Shown here: positions 1 to 9,047 of the stretch, one piece after another | How positions within the stretch are numbered: position 1 is the first letter of the stretch | Layout of the letters: the number at the start of each line of letters is the position of its first letter | Assembly (NCBI RefSeq): GCF_006874475.1 | Contig: NZ_VIRM01000043.1 | Coordinates: 1-64,000 of the forward strand | Direction: 5' to 3' | Length of the DNA stretch: 64,000 bases | Origin: Microbispora hainanensis | Lineage (GTDB): Bacteria > Actinomycetota > Actinomycetes > Streptosporangiales > Streptosporangiaceae | Notes under the pieces: model-generated | What the model was told of the DNA's origin: nothing | What the model saw: only the letters and a program-made list of their open reading frames with translations | Databases searched by the model: none | Position numbers and translations under genes: made by a program

Positions 1-724
1 ACGTCCCACCCGGAGACGGCTCGCAGAGCGTTTCGGGCTGTTCGAGCACGGCCCTTCCGTGAGGACTGGGAACGCACGCCTTGGGAACGCGCCGCCGAGC
101 AGCGCGCGTACGCACTCTCGGACGAGTTGGGTGGCCGCCCCGGTGCCCCTATCCGGCGGCCTTCTACGACGATCTGCTGCGCCTCGATCCCGGGACGCCG
201 GGCTCGCCGCGGCGCTCGCGGACAAGCACCTTCGGGAGCGGACGGTGGTCCTGGCCGAGCGCGGCGAGCCCGGAGCGGAAGCCGACGTTCCCGAGATCGC
301 GCTCCTGACCGGGCTCGACCTGTCGGCACGCATGCGGGAGATCGGGCCGCGCCTTCTGCCCGCGTAGGCCGCCGTCGAGGTCAAGGTCGCCGGTCCGCTG
401 GCCATCTACCCGTTCGACGACCCCGGCGCCGCCGTGCCCTTCGCCCTGGAGCTGCGCGCCGCCCTGGCCGAGGCCGGGATGACCTGCCGCATCGGGCTGG
501 ACGGCGGGCCGGTGCTGTCCGGGCGGACGCCGGGCGGGACGCCGGACGGGGGCCGCGACGTGGCCGGAGCGCCGGTCAACCAGGCGTCCAAGATGGCCCA
601 GGACCTCGCCGCGCCCGGCACGGTCTGCCTGAGCGAGGCGGTCGCCGCGCAGGCGGGACCGGGCGGGTTCACCCGCGTCCGGCACACCGTCTCCGGCGTG
701 GACCTGACCTTCTACCAGGGCTGA
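1..724 (+). pseudogene. Decayed gene with nucleotide-cyclase-like C-terminus (5' end outside window)
   Basis: Protein-like text moves between three frames. Frame 1 is sensible from base 1 to about 140 (reads FREDWERTPWERAAEQ), frame 3 from about 150 to 200 (AAFYDDLLRLDPGTP), and frame 2 from about 205 to the TGA at 722-724. Frame 2 is itself cut by an in-frame TAG at 365-367, after which coding-like sequence continues without a break. The last part (RIGLDGGPVL, DVAGAPVNQASKMAQ, APGTVCLSEAVA) resembles the C-terminal half of class III adenylate/guanylate cyclase domains, in which a vesicle-like GXPVNXAAR stretch precedes a G-x-V-x-x-S segment. The N-terminal part is not recognised. Two frameshifts plus a stop argue for true decay rather than one sequencing error. 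A short residual product from ATG 434 cannot be excluded. Confidence 0.6.
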
Positions 725-730
725 CCGGTT

Positions 731-2011
731 CTACGCGGGCGCGACGAGCAGGCGGTCGAGGACGCGGACGCCGAACTCCAGGCCCTCGACCGGAACGCGC
801 TCGTCGAGACCGTGGAACATGCCGAAGTAGTCGAGGTCGGGCGGCAGCAGCAGCGGCGCGAAGCCGTAGCCCCTGATGCCGATCCTCGCGAACCACTTGG
901 CGTCGGTGCCGCCGCTCATGACGTACGGCACGGGTTTGCCGGCCGGGTCCTCGGCGAGCAGGGCGGCGGTGAGCTCGTCGAACAGGCCCTCGGCGGGAGA
1001 GGAGACGGCCTCCTCGAAGCTGACGAACTCGCGGGTGACCTTCGGGCCGAGCAGCCGGTCGACGGTCTCCAGGAACTCGTCGCGCTGCCCCGGCAGGAAC
1101 CGGCCGTCCACGTGGGCCTCGGCGGTGCCGGGGATGACGTTGACCTTGTATCCCGCGTCCAGCATGGTCGGGTTGGCCGAGTTGCGCAGCACGCCCTTGA
1201 ACAGCGCGGCCGCGCGGGGGATCCGCTCGATCTCCTCCTCCAGCCGGTCGAGGTCGATCGGCCCGCCGAGCGCCCGCGACAGCTCGTCGATCAGCCGGGC
1301 CACCTCGGGCGTCAGCCGTACGGGCCAGGAGTGGTCGGCGAGGCGGGCGAGGGCCCGGGCCAGCTCGGCCACGGGGTTGTCCACGGCGGGCTTGGACCCG
1401 TGACCGGGCACGCCGCGCGCGGTCAGGCGCATCCAGGCGGTGCCGCGCTCCCCGACGGCCACCGGGTAGATGCGGACGTCGTTCTCATACCAGGAGAAGC
1501 CGCCCGACTCGCTGATCGCCTCCGTGCAGCCCTCGAACAGCTCGCGGTGCCGCTCGACCGCGTGACCCGCGCCGTACTCGCCGGTGGACTCCTCGTCGGC
1601 GAGGAACGCGAGCACGAGGTCGCGCCGGGGACGCACGCCCCTGCGGGCGTTCTCGCGGGCCCAGGCGAGGGTCATGGCGAGCGTGCCCTTCATGTCGACC
1701 GCGCCCCGGCCGTGCACGCAGCCGTCGTCGATCTCGCCCGAGAACGGGTGCGTACGCCATTCGGCCGGGTCGGCGGGCACGACGTCGAGGTGCCCGTGCA
1801 GGAGCAGCGCGTCGGGGCTGTCGCCGGGGATGCGGGCCACCACGCTGGTGCGGCGCGGCGCCGACTCGAACACCACCGGCTCGATGCCGACCTCGGCGAG
1901 CAGGGACGCGACGTATTCGGCGGCCCGCCGCTCGCCCGGCCCGTCGCCGGACCCGTCGTTGGTGGTGTCGATCCGCAGCAGCTCCGAGCAGATCTCGCCG
2001 ACCTCACTCAC
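731..2011 (-). CDS. M20 family metallopeptidase
   Basis: Predicted zinc-dependent exo-/dipeptidase or deacylase of 426 aa, the usual M20 size, probably cytoplasmic. Metal-site motifs are visible in order: HGHLDVVP (His74, Asp76), GRGAVDMKG (bridging Asp106), and ADEESTGEYG (catalytic Glu140/Glu141). A lid/dimerisation segment lies in the middle and a late GGTDAKW motif follows. The GTG start at 2009-2011 is preceded by GGGGGAAG, and the start overlaps the stop of the upstream S9 peptidase gene by 8 bases, so the two are probably translationally coupled. It is the last gene of a minus-strand peptidase cluster. The substrate (dipeptide, acylated amino acid or similar) cannot be told from sequence. 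Confidence 0.92.
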   Translation of the reverse strand: MSEVGEICSELLRIDTTNDGSGDGPGERRAAEYVASLLAEVGIEPVVFESAPRRTSVVARIPGDSPDALLLHGHLDVVPADPAEWRTHPFSGEIDDGCVHGRGAVDMKGTLAMTLAWARENARRGVRPRRDLVLAFLADEESTGEYGAGHAVERHRELFEGCTEAISESGGFSWYENDVRIYPVAVGERGTAWMRLTARGVPGHGSKPAVDNPVAELARALARLADHSWPVRLTPEVARLIDELSRALGGPIDLDRLEEEIERIPRAAALFKGVLRNSANPTMLDAGYKVNVIPGTAEAHVDGRFLPGQRDEFLETVDRLLGPKVTREFVSFEEAVSSPAEGLFDELTAALLAEDPAGKPVPYVMSGGTDAKWFARIGIRGYGFAPLLLPPDLDYFGMFHGLDERVPVEGLEFGVRVLDRLLVAPA

Positions 2012-3848
2012 TGTCTTCCCCCTTGTGGAGCGTCAGCGGTGGCACCTCGGGGGTGGGAAAGCCGAAGACGATCCCGTAGAACGCCAGCTCGGCCTCCAGA
2101 GCCCGGACGATCGTCTCCTCGCGCCGCCACCCGTGCTGTTCTCCCTCGAACGTAAGGTAGGCCCACTCACGCCCGTGACGGGCCAGCGCCGCGGCGAACC
2201 GCTCCGACTGCGCGGGATCGACCACCCTGTCCTCCAGGCCGTGCAGGAGCAGGGCCGGGCCGGACGCCCGTTCCGCGTGCAGCTCGGGCGATCTGTCCGC
2301 GTAGCGCTGCCGGGTCTCGGGCAGCGGGCCGATCAGCCCGTCGAGGTAGCGCGACTCGAAGTCGTGCGTCTCGGCCGCCCAGTGTTCGGGGTCGGAGATG
2401 CCGTAGTGGGACACCGCGCCGCAGAACACGTCGCTGTGGACGAGCGCGGCCATCGACGTCCAGCCGCCCGCGCTGCCGCCCCTGATCGCCACCTTCTCGG
2501 CCCGCCCGCTGTCCAGCAGCCACCGCGCCACCGTCTCGCAGTCGCGCACGTCCACCACGCCCCAGCTGTGGCGCAGCCGCTCACGGTAGGCCCGGCCGTA
2601 GCCGGTGGAGCCGCCGTAGTTGACCTCGGCGACGCCGATGCCCCTGCTGGTGAAGTAGGCGATCTCCAGGTCGAACACCGGCGGCGCCGAACTCGTCGGC
2701 CCGCCGTGGACGAACACCACGTACGGCGCGGGCCCGCCGTCCTCCGACCGGGCCGCCGGGGCGTACAGGTGCGCGTGGACCCCCTCGACGGTCACCGCCT
2801 CGGGCGTGGGCAGCTCGGCGTCCTCGGGCACCGGCTTGCCGGGAGACAGCACCTCGTGCGCCCCCGTGTCCAGGTCGACCCGCACCACCTCGTACGGCCG
2901 GTGGGGCGAGCCCGCCACCCCCACGACGTGGGAGCCCCGGGCCGACAGGGCGGACGCCCAGTGGGTGTAGCCGCCGCCGACGTCCCGGATCGAACCGGTG
3001 CCCGCCGGGTCGTCGGCGATCCCGAGCCGCCGCTCGTCGGCCGTGCCGTACACGGTGGCGATCCGCCCGTCCGCGACGGCGAAGAACGTGGCGCCGATCT
3101 TCCAGGTGGCGTCGCCGAACTCCAGCGGCACCGGGGTCAGGTCGCGCGCCGTGCCGTCAAGGCCGACGAGGTGGATGTTCCACCAGCCGGTGGGGTCGGT
3201 GACGGCGTACAGGCTCTCGTCGTCGCGCCACTCGGCCTGGCACGTGGACGCGCCGGACAGCAGGACGCGATGGGGACCGCCGTCGACGGACCCGACGCAC
3301 AGCTCGGTGGCGTCCCAGGGCATGTCGGGGTGGTTCCAGCCGATCCAGGCGAGCGACCGGCCGTCCGGCGAGACGCGCGGGTTCATCAGGAAATGGTGGG
3401 TCTTCACCACGCTGCGCAGCGGGGAGCCGTCGAGCGGCACCACGACGATGTCCCGCTCTCCGCTGCGGGCGTCGCCCCGCTCGCGTACGCACCACACCTC
3501 GTCGCCGTGGACGACGAGGTCGGCGTAGCGGGCGGGCTCGTCGGGGGTGAGCGGAACCGGCTCCCCGCCGGGGGAGCACAGGTAGATCCGGCCGTCCGCC
3601 CAGTTGGTGAACACCAGACGGCCCTCGTGCGCCCGCCAGGACCGCCCGCCATATTCCATGACCCGGTTCCTGGCGTTCCAGCCCTGCGGGAGCACGTCTT
3701 CGGTCACGCCGTCGGCCCTGCGCCGCACCACGCAGCGCCGGCCGCCCTCACGCGGGCGCGGCTCGTCCCACCAGACCTCGTCTCCCGAGATCTCCACCCA
3801 CAGCGGGCGGTCGTCCACCCTCGCGACGTCGACGGCCCTGATGGTCAC
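2004..3848 (-). CDS. S9 family prolyl oligopeptidase-like serine peptidase
   Basis: A 614 aa protein with the two-part layout of S9 peptidases: an N-terminal beta-propeller of repeated W/D-rich blades (residues about 1-360), then an alpha/beta-hydrolase domain. The catalytic serine sits in GGSAGG (near residue 458), the aspartate in LHGLEDRVVD (about 540) and the histidine in EGEQHGW (about 572). These enzymes cleave short peptides, often after proline or as acylaminoacyl peptidases. No signal peptide is present, so it is likely cytoplasmic. I chose the GTG at 3846-3848 because it forms a GTGA overlap with the upstream C39-like gene and because conserved-looking sequence begins there. The open frame continues far upstream, but only as a shadow of the neighbour. 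Confidence 0.92.
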   Translation of the reverse strand: MTIRAVDVARVDDRPLWVEISGDEVWWDEPRPREGGRRCVVRRRADGVTEDVLPQGWNARNRVMEYGGRSWRAHEGRLVFTNWADGRIYLCSPGGEPVPLTPDEPARYADLVVHGDEVWCVRERGDARSGERDIVVVPLDGSPLRSVVKTHHFLMNPRVSPDGRSLAWIGWNHPDMPWDATELCVGSVDGGPHRVLLSGASTCQAEWRDDESLYAVTDPTGWWNIHLVGLDGTARDLTPVPLEFGDATWKIGATFFAVADGRIATVYGTADERRLGIADDPAGTGSIRDVGGGYTHWASALSARGSHVVGVAGSPHRPYEVVRVDLDTGAHEVLSPGKPVPEDAELPTPEAVTVEGVHAHLYAPAARSEDGGPAPYVVFVHGGPTSSAPPVFDLEIAYFTSRGIGVAEVNYGGSTGYGRAYRERLRHSWGVVDVRDCETVARWLLDSGRAEKVAIRGGSAGGWTSMAALVHSDVFCGAVSHYGISDPEHWAAETHDFESRYLDGLIGPLPETRQRYADRSPELHAERASGPALLLHGLEDRVVDPAQSERFAAALARHGREWAYLTFEGEQHGWRREETIVRALEAELAFYGIVFGFPTPEVPPLTLHKGEDSE

Positions 3849-5002
3849 CAGTTCCCCCCGGATTCTGGAAGCGGAGTGCCGGGGGGATGCACGATGTGCG
3901 CGATCCCCCCGCTGCTCGTGGCGCGCAGCCAGACGCTCTCGAACGCCGCACGCGGATACACCCGCCGCACGCCGTCGTCGTCCGGCGCGGCCGGGTCGTT
4001 CGCGATGACGTCGCCGTCGGCCGTGAAACCCGTGACGACCATGATGTGCCCGCCCGTGGAGTATCCGGCACCCGGCAGTTCGTGATCGCGGAACGCCTGA
4101 GAGGTGATCACCGGGATCCCGGCGGCGATGAACCGCTCCAGCTCGGCCAGCGAGCGCAGCCGCGTGACGAAGCCGTCCAGCCCGTACCGCCCGGCGTACG
4201 CGACGCCGAAGGGCCAGTTGCCGGTGCCCTGGTAGCTGTGGTCGTACATGTCGCGCGCGGCGTGGTCGACCGCCGGGCACGGGTCGCCGGGGGTGACCCA
4301 GGCGAGGTCGGCCGGCGTGGGCCCGCGCCCCCAGTAGTCCAGCACCATCGTGAACGACGCGGGGCTGCACCAGGACTCCCCGCCGCCGTCCCACTGCGGG
4401 TAGTGCCCCGTGTGGGCCTTCTGCGAACGGCGCGGGACGTCGAGCTCGACCGCCCGCAGCCCCGGCGGGCCGCCTCTGCCCGCCTGCCCCACGGCCGAGG
4501 CCATCACGGCCAGCGACCGCACGTCGCCGCCGCTGCCATAGAGGGTGGCGCGTACGCGGTAGGAGGCGACGGGGCGGGCGGCGACGAAGGTGTCGACCGC
4601 GACGTCACCGTCGGCATCCCCCTGGCCGGGCAGCGACGTGCGGTGGATGTCGGCGTCGGTCTCGGCCCACCGGCCCATGACGTACCACTTGGTCGGCTCG
4701 CCGGTGACGGTCCGCGCCTGGATCTCGATCTCCAGCCAGGCGCCGGGCGGCGCGGCGGCCGTCCACGACGGCACGAGCTCGGTGGCCGGGAAGCCGATCT
4801 CCCGCTCGGGGGACGTCCAGCGGAGGTAGGGCCACTCCCGCTCGCCGCCGGGCGCGAACGGATCCAGATATTTCGCCGTCCCCGTCTCGCGAGCCTCGAC
4901 GGACCACCGGTGGAGGACGACGGGGCTCACCTGGGGGCTCGGTCCGGCCGACAGCAGGGTGACCACCTCGCCGATTGTTGTTACCGCCCCGACCTGGCAC
5001 AT
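3845..5002 (-). CDS. C39-like papain-fold peptidase
   Basis: A 385 aa protein with an N-terminal beta-rich region (about 25-180, possibly substrate or carbohydrate binding) and a C-terminal peptidase C39_2-type domain. The likely catalytic cysteine is Cys212 in GGESWCSPASFTMVLDYWG, the histidine is His319 in STGGHIMVVTGF, and an Asn-Asp pair follows at about 335. The order Cys-His-Asp/Asn matches the family. The peptide target is unknown. ATG 5002 has no clear ribosome site and no signal peptide follows it. An internal GTG a few codons later is an alternative start. The gene overlaps the S9 peptidase by 4 bases, which suggests a common peptide-processing role. Confidence 0.85.
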   Translation of the reverse strand: MCQVGAVTTIGEVVTLLSAGPSPQVSPVVLHRWSVEARETGTAKYLDPFAPGGEREWPYLRWTSPEREIGFPATELVPSWTAAAPPGAWLEIEIQARTVTGEPTKWYVMGRWAETDADIHRTSLPGQGDADGDVAVDTFVAARPVASYRVRATLYGSGGDVRSLAVMASAVGQAGRGGPPGLRAVELDVPRRSQKAHTGHYPQWDGGGESWCSPASFTMVLDYWGRGPTPADLAWVTPGDPCPAVDHAARDMYDHSYQGTGNWPFGVAYAGRYGLDGFVTRLRSLAELERFIAAGIPVITSQAFRDHELPGAGYSTGGHIMVVTGFTADGDVIANDPAAPDDDGVRRVYPRAAFESVWLRATSSGGIAHIVHPPGTPLPESGGNW

Positions 5003-5074
5003 CGGATGGTTTACGTATCCGACACAATCGGACAGTACGGCATCGGCCGCCGTGGTCGGTCAGACGTGGTCCGG

Positions 5075-6196
5075 TCAGAGATACAGGCCGGTGGCGGGGG
5101 CGGCCTCGGCCGCGACGGCGGGGCGGCCGTCCCGCAGGGCGAACAGCTCGGCCAGCGTGGCACCGCCAGGACCGGCGCCTTCGGCGCGGCCCAGCCACTC
5201 GGCCGCCTGCCCGGCGTCGAACCGGCCGACCTCGATCTGCGCCAGGCACCGCCCGGGCCGTACGACGGCCGGGTGGAGCCTGCTGAGGTCCTCGTTGGTC
5301 GTGATCGCCACGAGCACGTCCCTGCCCTGCCCGAGCAGCCCGTCGGTCAGGTTGAGCAGGCGTGACAGGCCCTGGCCCGTCGACTGCTTGGCCTCGGCGC
5401 GGATCAGCTCGTCGCAGTCCTCCAGCACGAGCAGCCGCCACCGCGGCTCCTCGTCGTCGCCCGGGCCGTCCCAGCCGACGGCGACGTCCATCAGGTACCC
5501 CGGGTCGTTGAACAGCAGCTCGGGGTCGAGCACGCAGTCGACCTGGCACCACGGCGCCCACTCGCGCGCGAGCGTGCGCAGCAGCGTCGTCTTGCCGGTG
5601 CCGGGCGGGCCGTGCAGGAGGACCAGCCGGCCCGTCACGTCGGCCGCGGTGGTCGCCATGAGGGCGTCCAGGCGGCCGGTGGCGGCCGTGGGGTAGTTCC
5701 TCCTGATCTCCTTCCAGGAGGCGGTCGTGATGGGCTTGGCGGAGCGGTGCGGCCCGTGGCTCGACCGCCACCAGAAGCCCATCCGCACGTGGTCGGCCTC
5801 GGGGGCGGCCTCCTCCGCGTCCCTGGTCGCCTGCTCCAGGACCGCGCCGGCCAGCTCCTCGCTCACCGCCGTGGCGGTCAGCGTCGCCGACCGGTTGGAG
5901 TTGCGGACCACCCGCAGCGTCCATCCCTCGCCCGCGATGAGCCGGGTCTCGTACCCGTCGGTGTGCTGGGCGACCCGCAGCAGCCGGCCGCCCTCGGGGG
6001 TCAGCGGGGCGTCGGCGCGGACCCGGCCGAGGCTGGTGGTGCGCGACCAGGGCTGCTCGCCGGTCGCGAACGGCGACAGCGCCAGGGCGTCGATGACGTC
6101 GGCCGGGCTGTCGGTGTCGTCGAGCCAGATCCGCATCGGCAACGGCCGCGGCGGCGTGGAGTGAGGAGAGAAGTCGACCTCCTTGACAACGGACAT
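5075..6196 (-). CDS. DUF5925-type AAA ATPase
   Basis: A 373 aa protein with an N-terminal actinobacterial domain of unknown role (about 1-170) followed by an AAA ATPase module. Walker A reads LLHGPPGTGKTTLLRTL and Walker B reads LLVLEDCDELI. Sensor-1-like (AITTNEDLSRLHPAVVRPGRC) and arginine-finger segments follow, as in AAA proteins of the Bcs1/FtsH-like type. The family is known only by its domain number, and its client is unknown. It is transcribed ahead of the C39/S9/M20 peptidase genes with a 72-base gap. An ATPase that unfolds or remodels substrates for the cluster is possible but unproven. ATG 6196 is the natural start. Confidence 0.8.
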   Translation of the reverse strand: MSVVKEVDFSPHSTPPRPLPMRIWLDDTDSPADVIDALALSPFATGEQPWSRTTSLGRVRADAPLTPEGGRLLRVAQHTDGYETRLIAGEGWTLRVVRNSNRSATLTATAVSEELAGAVLEQATRDAEEAAPEADHVRMGFWWRSSHGPHRSAKPITTASWKEIRRNYPTAATGRLDALMATTAADVTGRLVLLHGPPGTGKTTLLRTLAREWAPWCQVDCVLDPELLFNDPGYLMDVAVGWDGPGDDEEPRWRLLVLEDCDELIRAEAKQSTGQGLSRLLNLTDGLLGQGRDVLVAITTNEDLSRLHPAVVRPGRCLAQIEVGRFDAGQAAEWLGRAEGAGPGGATLAELFALRDGRPAVAAEAAPATGLYL

Positions 6197-6358
6197 ATCG
6201 CGATGATCTCGACGTGCGACGCGCTCTGTCGAATGGATTTATAGGCTTATTCAGTTTGCTTGCCGTTTAAGCGGTTTCTTGTGGGCAAAAGGCAGTACCT
6301 GTTGGCGCGTTACCGCTACGCTCGGTATCCAGTCGTACGGCTTTCAACGGAGAGCACT

Positions 6359-7132
6359 GTGGCCATCGATCTCGTGTCCCGCGCTGAATGGGGCGCGCGT
6401 CCACCCAGGGGCTCGTACTCGTCGCTGTCCTCGACCCGCGGCGTGAAGGTCCACTACACCGGCGGCCGGGTGGACCCGGGCATCGTCGGCGACCATGCCA
6501 AGTGCGTGGCCATGGTGAAGTCCATCCAGAGCTTCCACATCGACGGCAACGGCTGGATCGATATCGGCTATTCGATGGTGGCCTGTCCGCATCGAAAGGT
6601 ATTCGCCGGGCGGGGGCCGGGACACCTGCCGGCCGCCAACGGACCCGGTCTGAACTCCGGCCACTACGCGGTGCTCGGTCTCGTGGGCAACGCCGGCCTG
6701 GTCCAGCCGACCGACGGCATCCTGCACGCGATCCTCGACGCGGTGGAGTATCTGCGTGCCAAGGGCGGCGCGGGCAAGGAGATCAAGGGCCACCGCGACG
6801 GCTACTCCACCGACTGCCCCGGCGACCCGCTGTACGCCTGGATCAAGAAGGGCGCGCCCCGCCCCGGCGCCACCCAGCCGCAGCCGGACCCCGAACCGGA
6901 GCCCGTGCAGAAGTGGCCCGGCCGGCTGCTGAGATATCCGCCGGTGATGCGCGGCGACGACGTGCGCACCTGGCAGGCCCGGATGAAGGAGCTCGGCTAC
7001 GACATCGTCGTGGACGGCGCGTACGGGCCGGACTCCCGCGACGTGTGCCGCAGGTTCCAGAAGGACCGGCGCCTCGACGTGGACGGCATCGTCGGCCCCG
7101 TCACCTGGAACGCCGCCTTCGCCACGTCCTAG
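6359..7132 (+). CDS. N-acetylmuramoyl-L-alanine amidase (PGRP/amidase_2) with peptidoglycan-binding domain
   Basis: A 257 aa predicted cell-wall hydrolase. The amidase fold (residues about 5-165) has the zinc ligands expected for the family: His32 in VHYTGG, His145 in KGHRDG and Cys153 in STDCPGDP. A Pro/Gln/Glu linker leads to a PG_binding_1 domain (about 190-257; RGDDVRTWQARMKELGY, FQKDRRLDVDGIVGPVTW). I chose GTG 6359, which has GGAGAG 4 bases upstream, over an ATG 99 bases earlier with no ribosome site. Neither start gives a recognisable signal peptide, which is odd for a wall enzyme. Endolysin-like or non-classical export is possible. The gene converges on the kinase with an 8-base gap. 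Confidence 0.85.
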   Translation: MAIDLVSRAEWGARPPRGSYSSLSSTRGVKVHYTGGRVDPGIVGDHAKCVAMVKSIQSFHIDGNGWIDIGYSMVACPHRKVFAGRGPGHLPAANGPGLNSGHYAVLGLVGNAGLVQPTDGILHAILDAVEYLRAKGGAGKEIKGHRDGYSTDCPGDPLYAWIKKGAPRPGATQPQPDPEPEPVQKWPGRLLRYPPVMRGDDVRTWQARMKELGYDIVVDGAYGPDSRDVCRRFQKDRRLDVDGIVGPVTWNAAFATS

Positions 7133-7140
7133 TCAAACGG

Positions 7141-8916
7141 TCACCAGACGACGCCGGGGCTCTCCGCGCCGCCGCCGAAGGCCGAGGTGCCCGTCTTCCG
7201 CCACCGCTGCCGCACGTTGTGCTCGCCTCCCGTACGCGGAGCCGTGGCGGTGAAGGGACCGCACGTGACGGTCGCGCCGTCGCCGGAAGGGGAGACGCCC
7301 GAGCAGATGAAGGGCTGCGAGACGTTCTGCTCCGCCGTGCTGTCGTACAGCTGGATGTGGATGTCGGACCGTACGGACGCGTCCCCTCTGATCCGGCCCA
7401 TGAGATAGAAGACGTCGCCCACCATGGCGAAGCAGGGCGACATCTCCGTGCCCATGTCGTCGCCGACCGAGATCCAGGACCGGCACCGCCACTCCGGGCT
7501 CTGGCGGGGGCGCCTCGCCTCGTCGGCCCCGCCGTCTTCCGTCGCCTGGGCCTCCGACCGGCGCGGCCGGGGTGACGCGGCGGTCTGCCGCGCGGGCGAC
7601 GGCTGTGTGGCGGGCCGGTGCGTGGGCGACGTCGCGGGGCGCGGCTTGGCCGGCGGCGTGGAGGCCGCCGCGCCGGGATCATGCTCAGGGGTGCGCTGCG
7701 CCGCCTCACGGGTGCGACGGCGCGACGGCTCGGCGGACGGCGACGGCGTGGAGACGGGGGTCGCGGGCGCTTCCGCCGCCTCCCGCGCCGTCGTGCCGGC
7801 CGCTCCGTCGCTCGCCCCCGACCGCCACGGAGACAGGACGGCCAGGACCGACGCGGTGAGCGCCAGGGCGGTGGCGGCCGTGACGACGGCGACCAGGCGC
7901 CGCCGCGAGCCCCGGCCCCGCGGTGACGCCGTGGTCTCCTCACCCGTCGGGGCAGCGGGAGGCAGCGCGGCCGGGGTGGGCGGTCCCGCCGGAGCGGCCG
8001 GGGTGTCCGGGGTCGCCGGGGCGGCCGGAGGCACGGTTTCCGACGTGGCGGACGGCGGATCCGACCACGCGATCGGCGGCAGGGCGGGCAGGCCGGCGAG
8101 CGACGGCGCCGCGTCGCGCAGCGCCGCCGCCACCTGCGCCGCCTCCGGGCGGCCGGCGGGATCCTTCGAGACGCAGGCCCAGACGATCTGCCACAGCGCG
8201 TCCGGCATCCCGGGCAGGCGCCGGGGCACGGCCGTCGCGTGCCGCCGCAGCACCACCATCGGATGGTCGGCGACGTACGGCGGGCGCCCGGCGAGCAGCT
8301 CGTAGAGGATCAGCCCGATCGCGTACACGTCCACCGCGGTGGTGGGGGTGCCTCCCTCGGCCACCTCGGGAGCGAGGTAGGTGGGCGTGCCGATGATCGA
8401 GGTGGTCTGGGTGAGGCCCGGGCCGTGCAGGACGCGGGCGACACCGAAGTCGGTGAGCCGGACCCGTCCGGTGTTCTCCTCGACCAGGATGTTCCCCGGC
8501 TTGATGTCCCGGTGGACGACGCCCTCGGCGTGGGCGGCCCCCACGCCGTCGGCCACCTGGGCGAGCAGCCCGGCCGCCTCGGCCGGGGGCAGCGTGCCGC
8601 GCCGCTGGAGGTGGGTGCGCAGGTTCCGCCCTTCGACGAGGTCCATCACCAGGGCGAGACGCCTGCCCTCGACGACGAAGTCGCGGATGGCGACGATGTT
8701 GGGGTGCCGCAGCGACCGCATCACGTTGCGTTCCTGCACGAACCGCAGGACCAGGTCCTGGTCGTCGCCGAGGCCCTCGCGCAGCAGCTTCACCGCCACC
8801 GTCTCCCCGGTGTCGCGGTGCCGCGCCCGCCAGACGCTTCCCATCGCGCCGGCGCCTATCTCGTCCAGCAACACGTAGCCGCTGCCCAGCGACGTCCCGG
8901 CCCCGTCCGCGCTCAT
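7141..8916 (-). CDS. Membrane-anchored Ser/Thr protein kinase with unusual extracellular domain
   Basis: A 591 aa Hanks-type kinase. The cytoplasmic kinase domain (about 13-275) has the glycine loop EIGAGAMGSVWRA, Lys43, the catalytic loop HRDIKPGN (135-142), DFG (156-158) and APEVAEGG. A Pro/Ala-rich linker leads to one membrane helix (about 341-363). A Ser/Thr/Pro-rich stalk and a compact C-terminal domain with four cysteines (CRSW, PCFAM, ICSGV, TCGPF) follow. There are no PASTA repeats. The external domain presumably senses a ligand or envelope state. ATG 8916 has GGGAGG 8 bases upstream. An earlier ATG at 8937 is less well placed. The gene diverges from mutA. Confidence 0.9.
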   Translation of the reverse strand: MSADGAGTSLGSGYVLLDEIGAGAMGSVWRARHRDTGETVAVKLLREGLGDDQDLVLRFVQERNVMRSLRHPNIVAIRDFVVEGRRLALVMDLVEGRNLRTHLQRRGTLPPAEAAGLLAQVADGVGAAHAEGVVHRDIKPGNILVEENTGRVRLTDFGVARVLHGPGLTQTTSIIGTPTYLAPEVAEGGTPTTAVDVYAIGLILYELLAGRPPYVADHPMVVLRRHATAVPRRLPGMPDALWQIVWACVSKDPAGRPEAAQVAAALRDAAPSLAGLPALPPIAWSDPPSATSETVPPAAPATPDTPAAPAGPPTPAALPPAAPTGEETTASPRGRGSRRRLVAVVTAATALALTASVLAVLSPWRSGASDGAAGTTAREAAEAPATPVSTPSPSAEPSRRRTREAAQRTPEHDPGAAASTPPAKPRPATSPTHRPATQPSPARQTAASPRPRRSEAQATEDGGADEARRPRQSPEWRCRSWISVGDDMGTEMSPCFAMVGDVFYLMGRIRGDASVRSDIHIQLYDSTAEQNVSQPFICSGVSPSGDGATVTCGPFTATAPRTGGEHNVRQRWRKTGTSAFGGGAESPGVVW

Positions 8917-9034
8917 CGTCCCGCCCTCCCCGTCCATGACCGAGATCACAATACTGAGGAAGATCGCGGCTACGCCCCAGACGGAGTTGTCCACAGACCG
9001 GGACCCGGGGGCTCCGGGGCGGGGCCGGGGCATC

Positions 9035-9040
9035 TAGCAT
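9035..9040 (+). promoter_or_regulatory. Candidate -10 box for a leaderless mutA transcript
   Basis: TAGCAT lies 7 bases before the mutA ATG at 9048, the spacing expected if transcription starts at the ATG. No convincing -35 box and no ribosome site are seen. Leaderless mRNAs are common in actinomycetes, so this is a plausible but weak call. Confidence 0.35.
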
Positions 9041-9047
9041 CCGGTTC

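Noticed and set aside
1584-4085. 833-codon plus-strand open frame opposite the peptidase genes
   Set aside because: Antisense shadow of the M20 and S9 genes, both of which have intact catalytic motifs.
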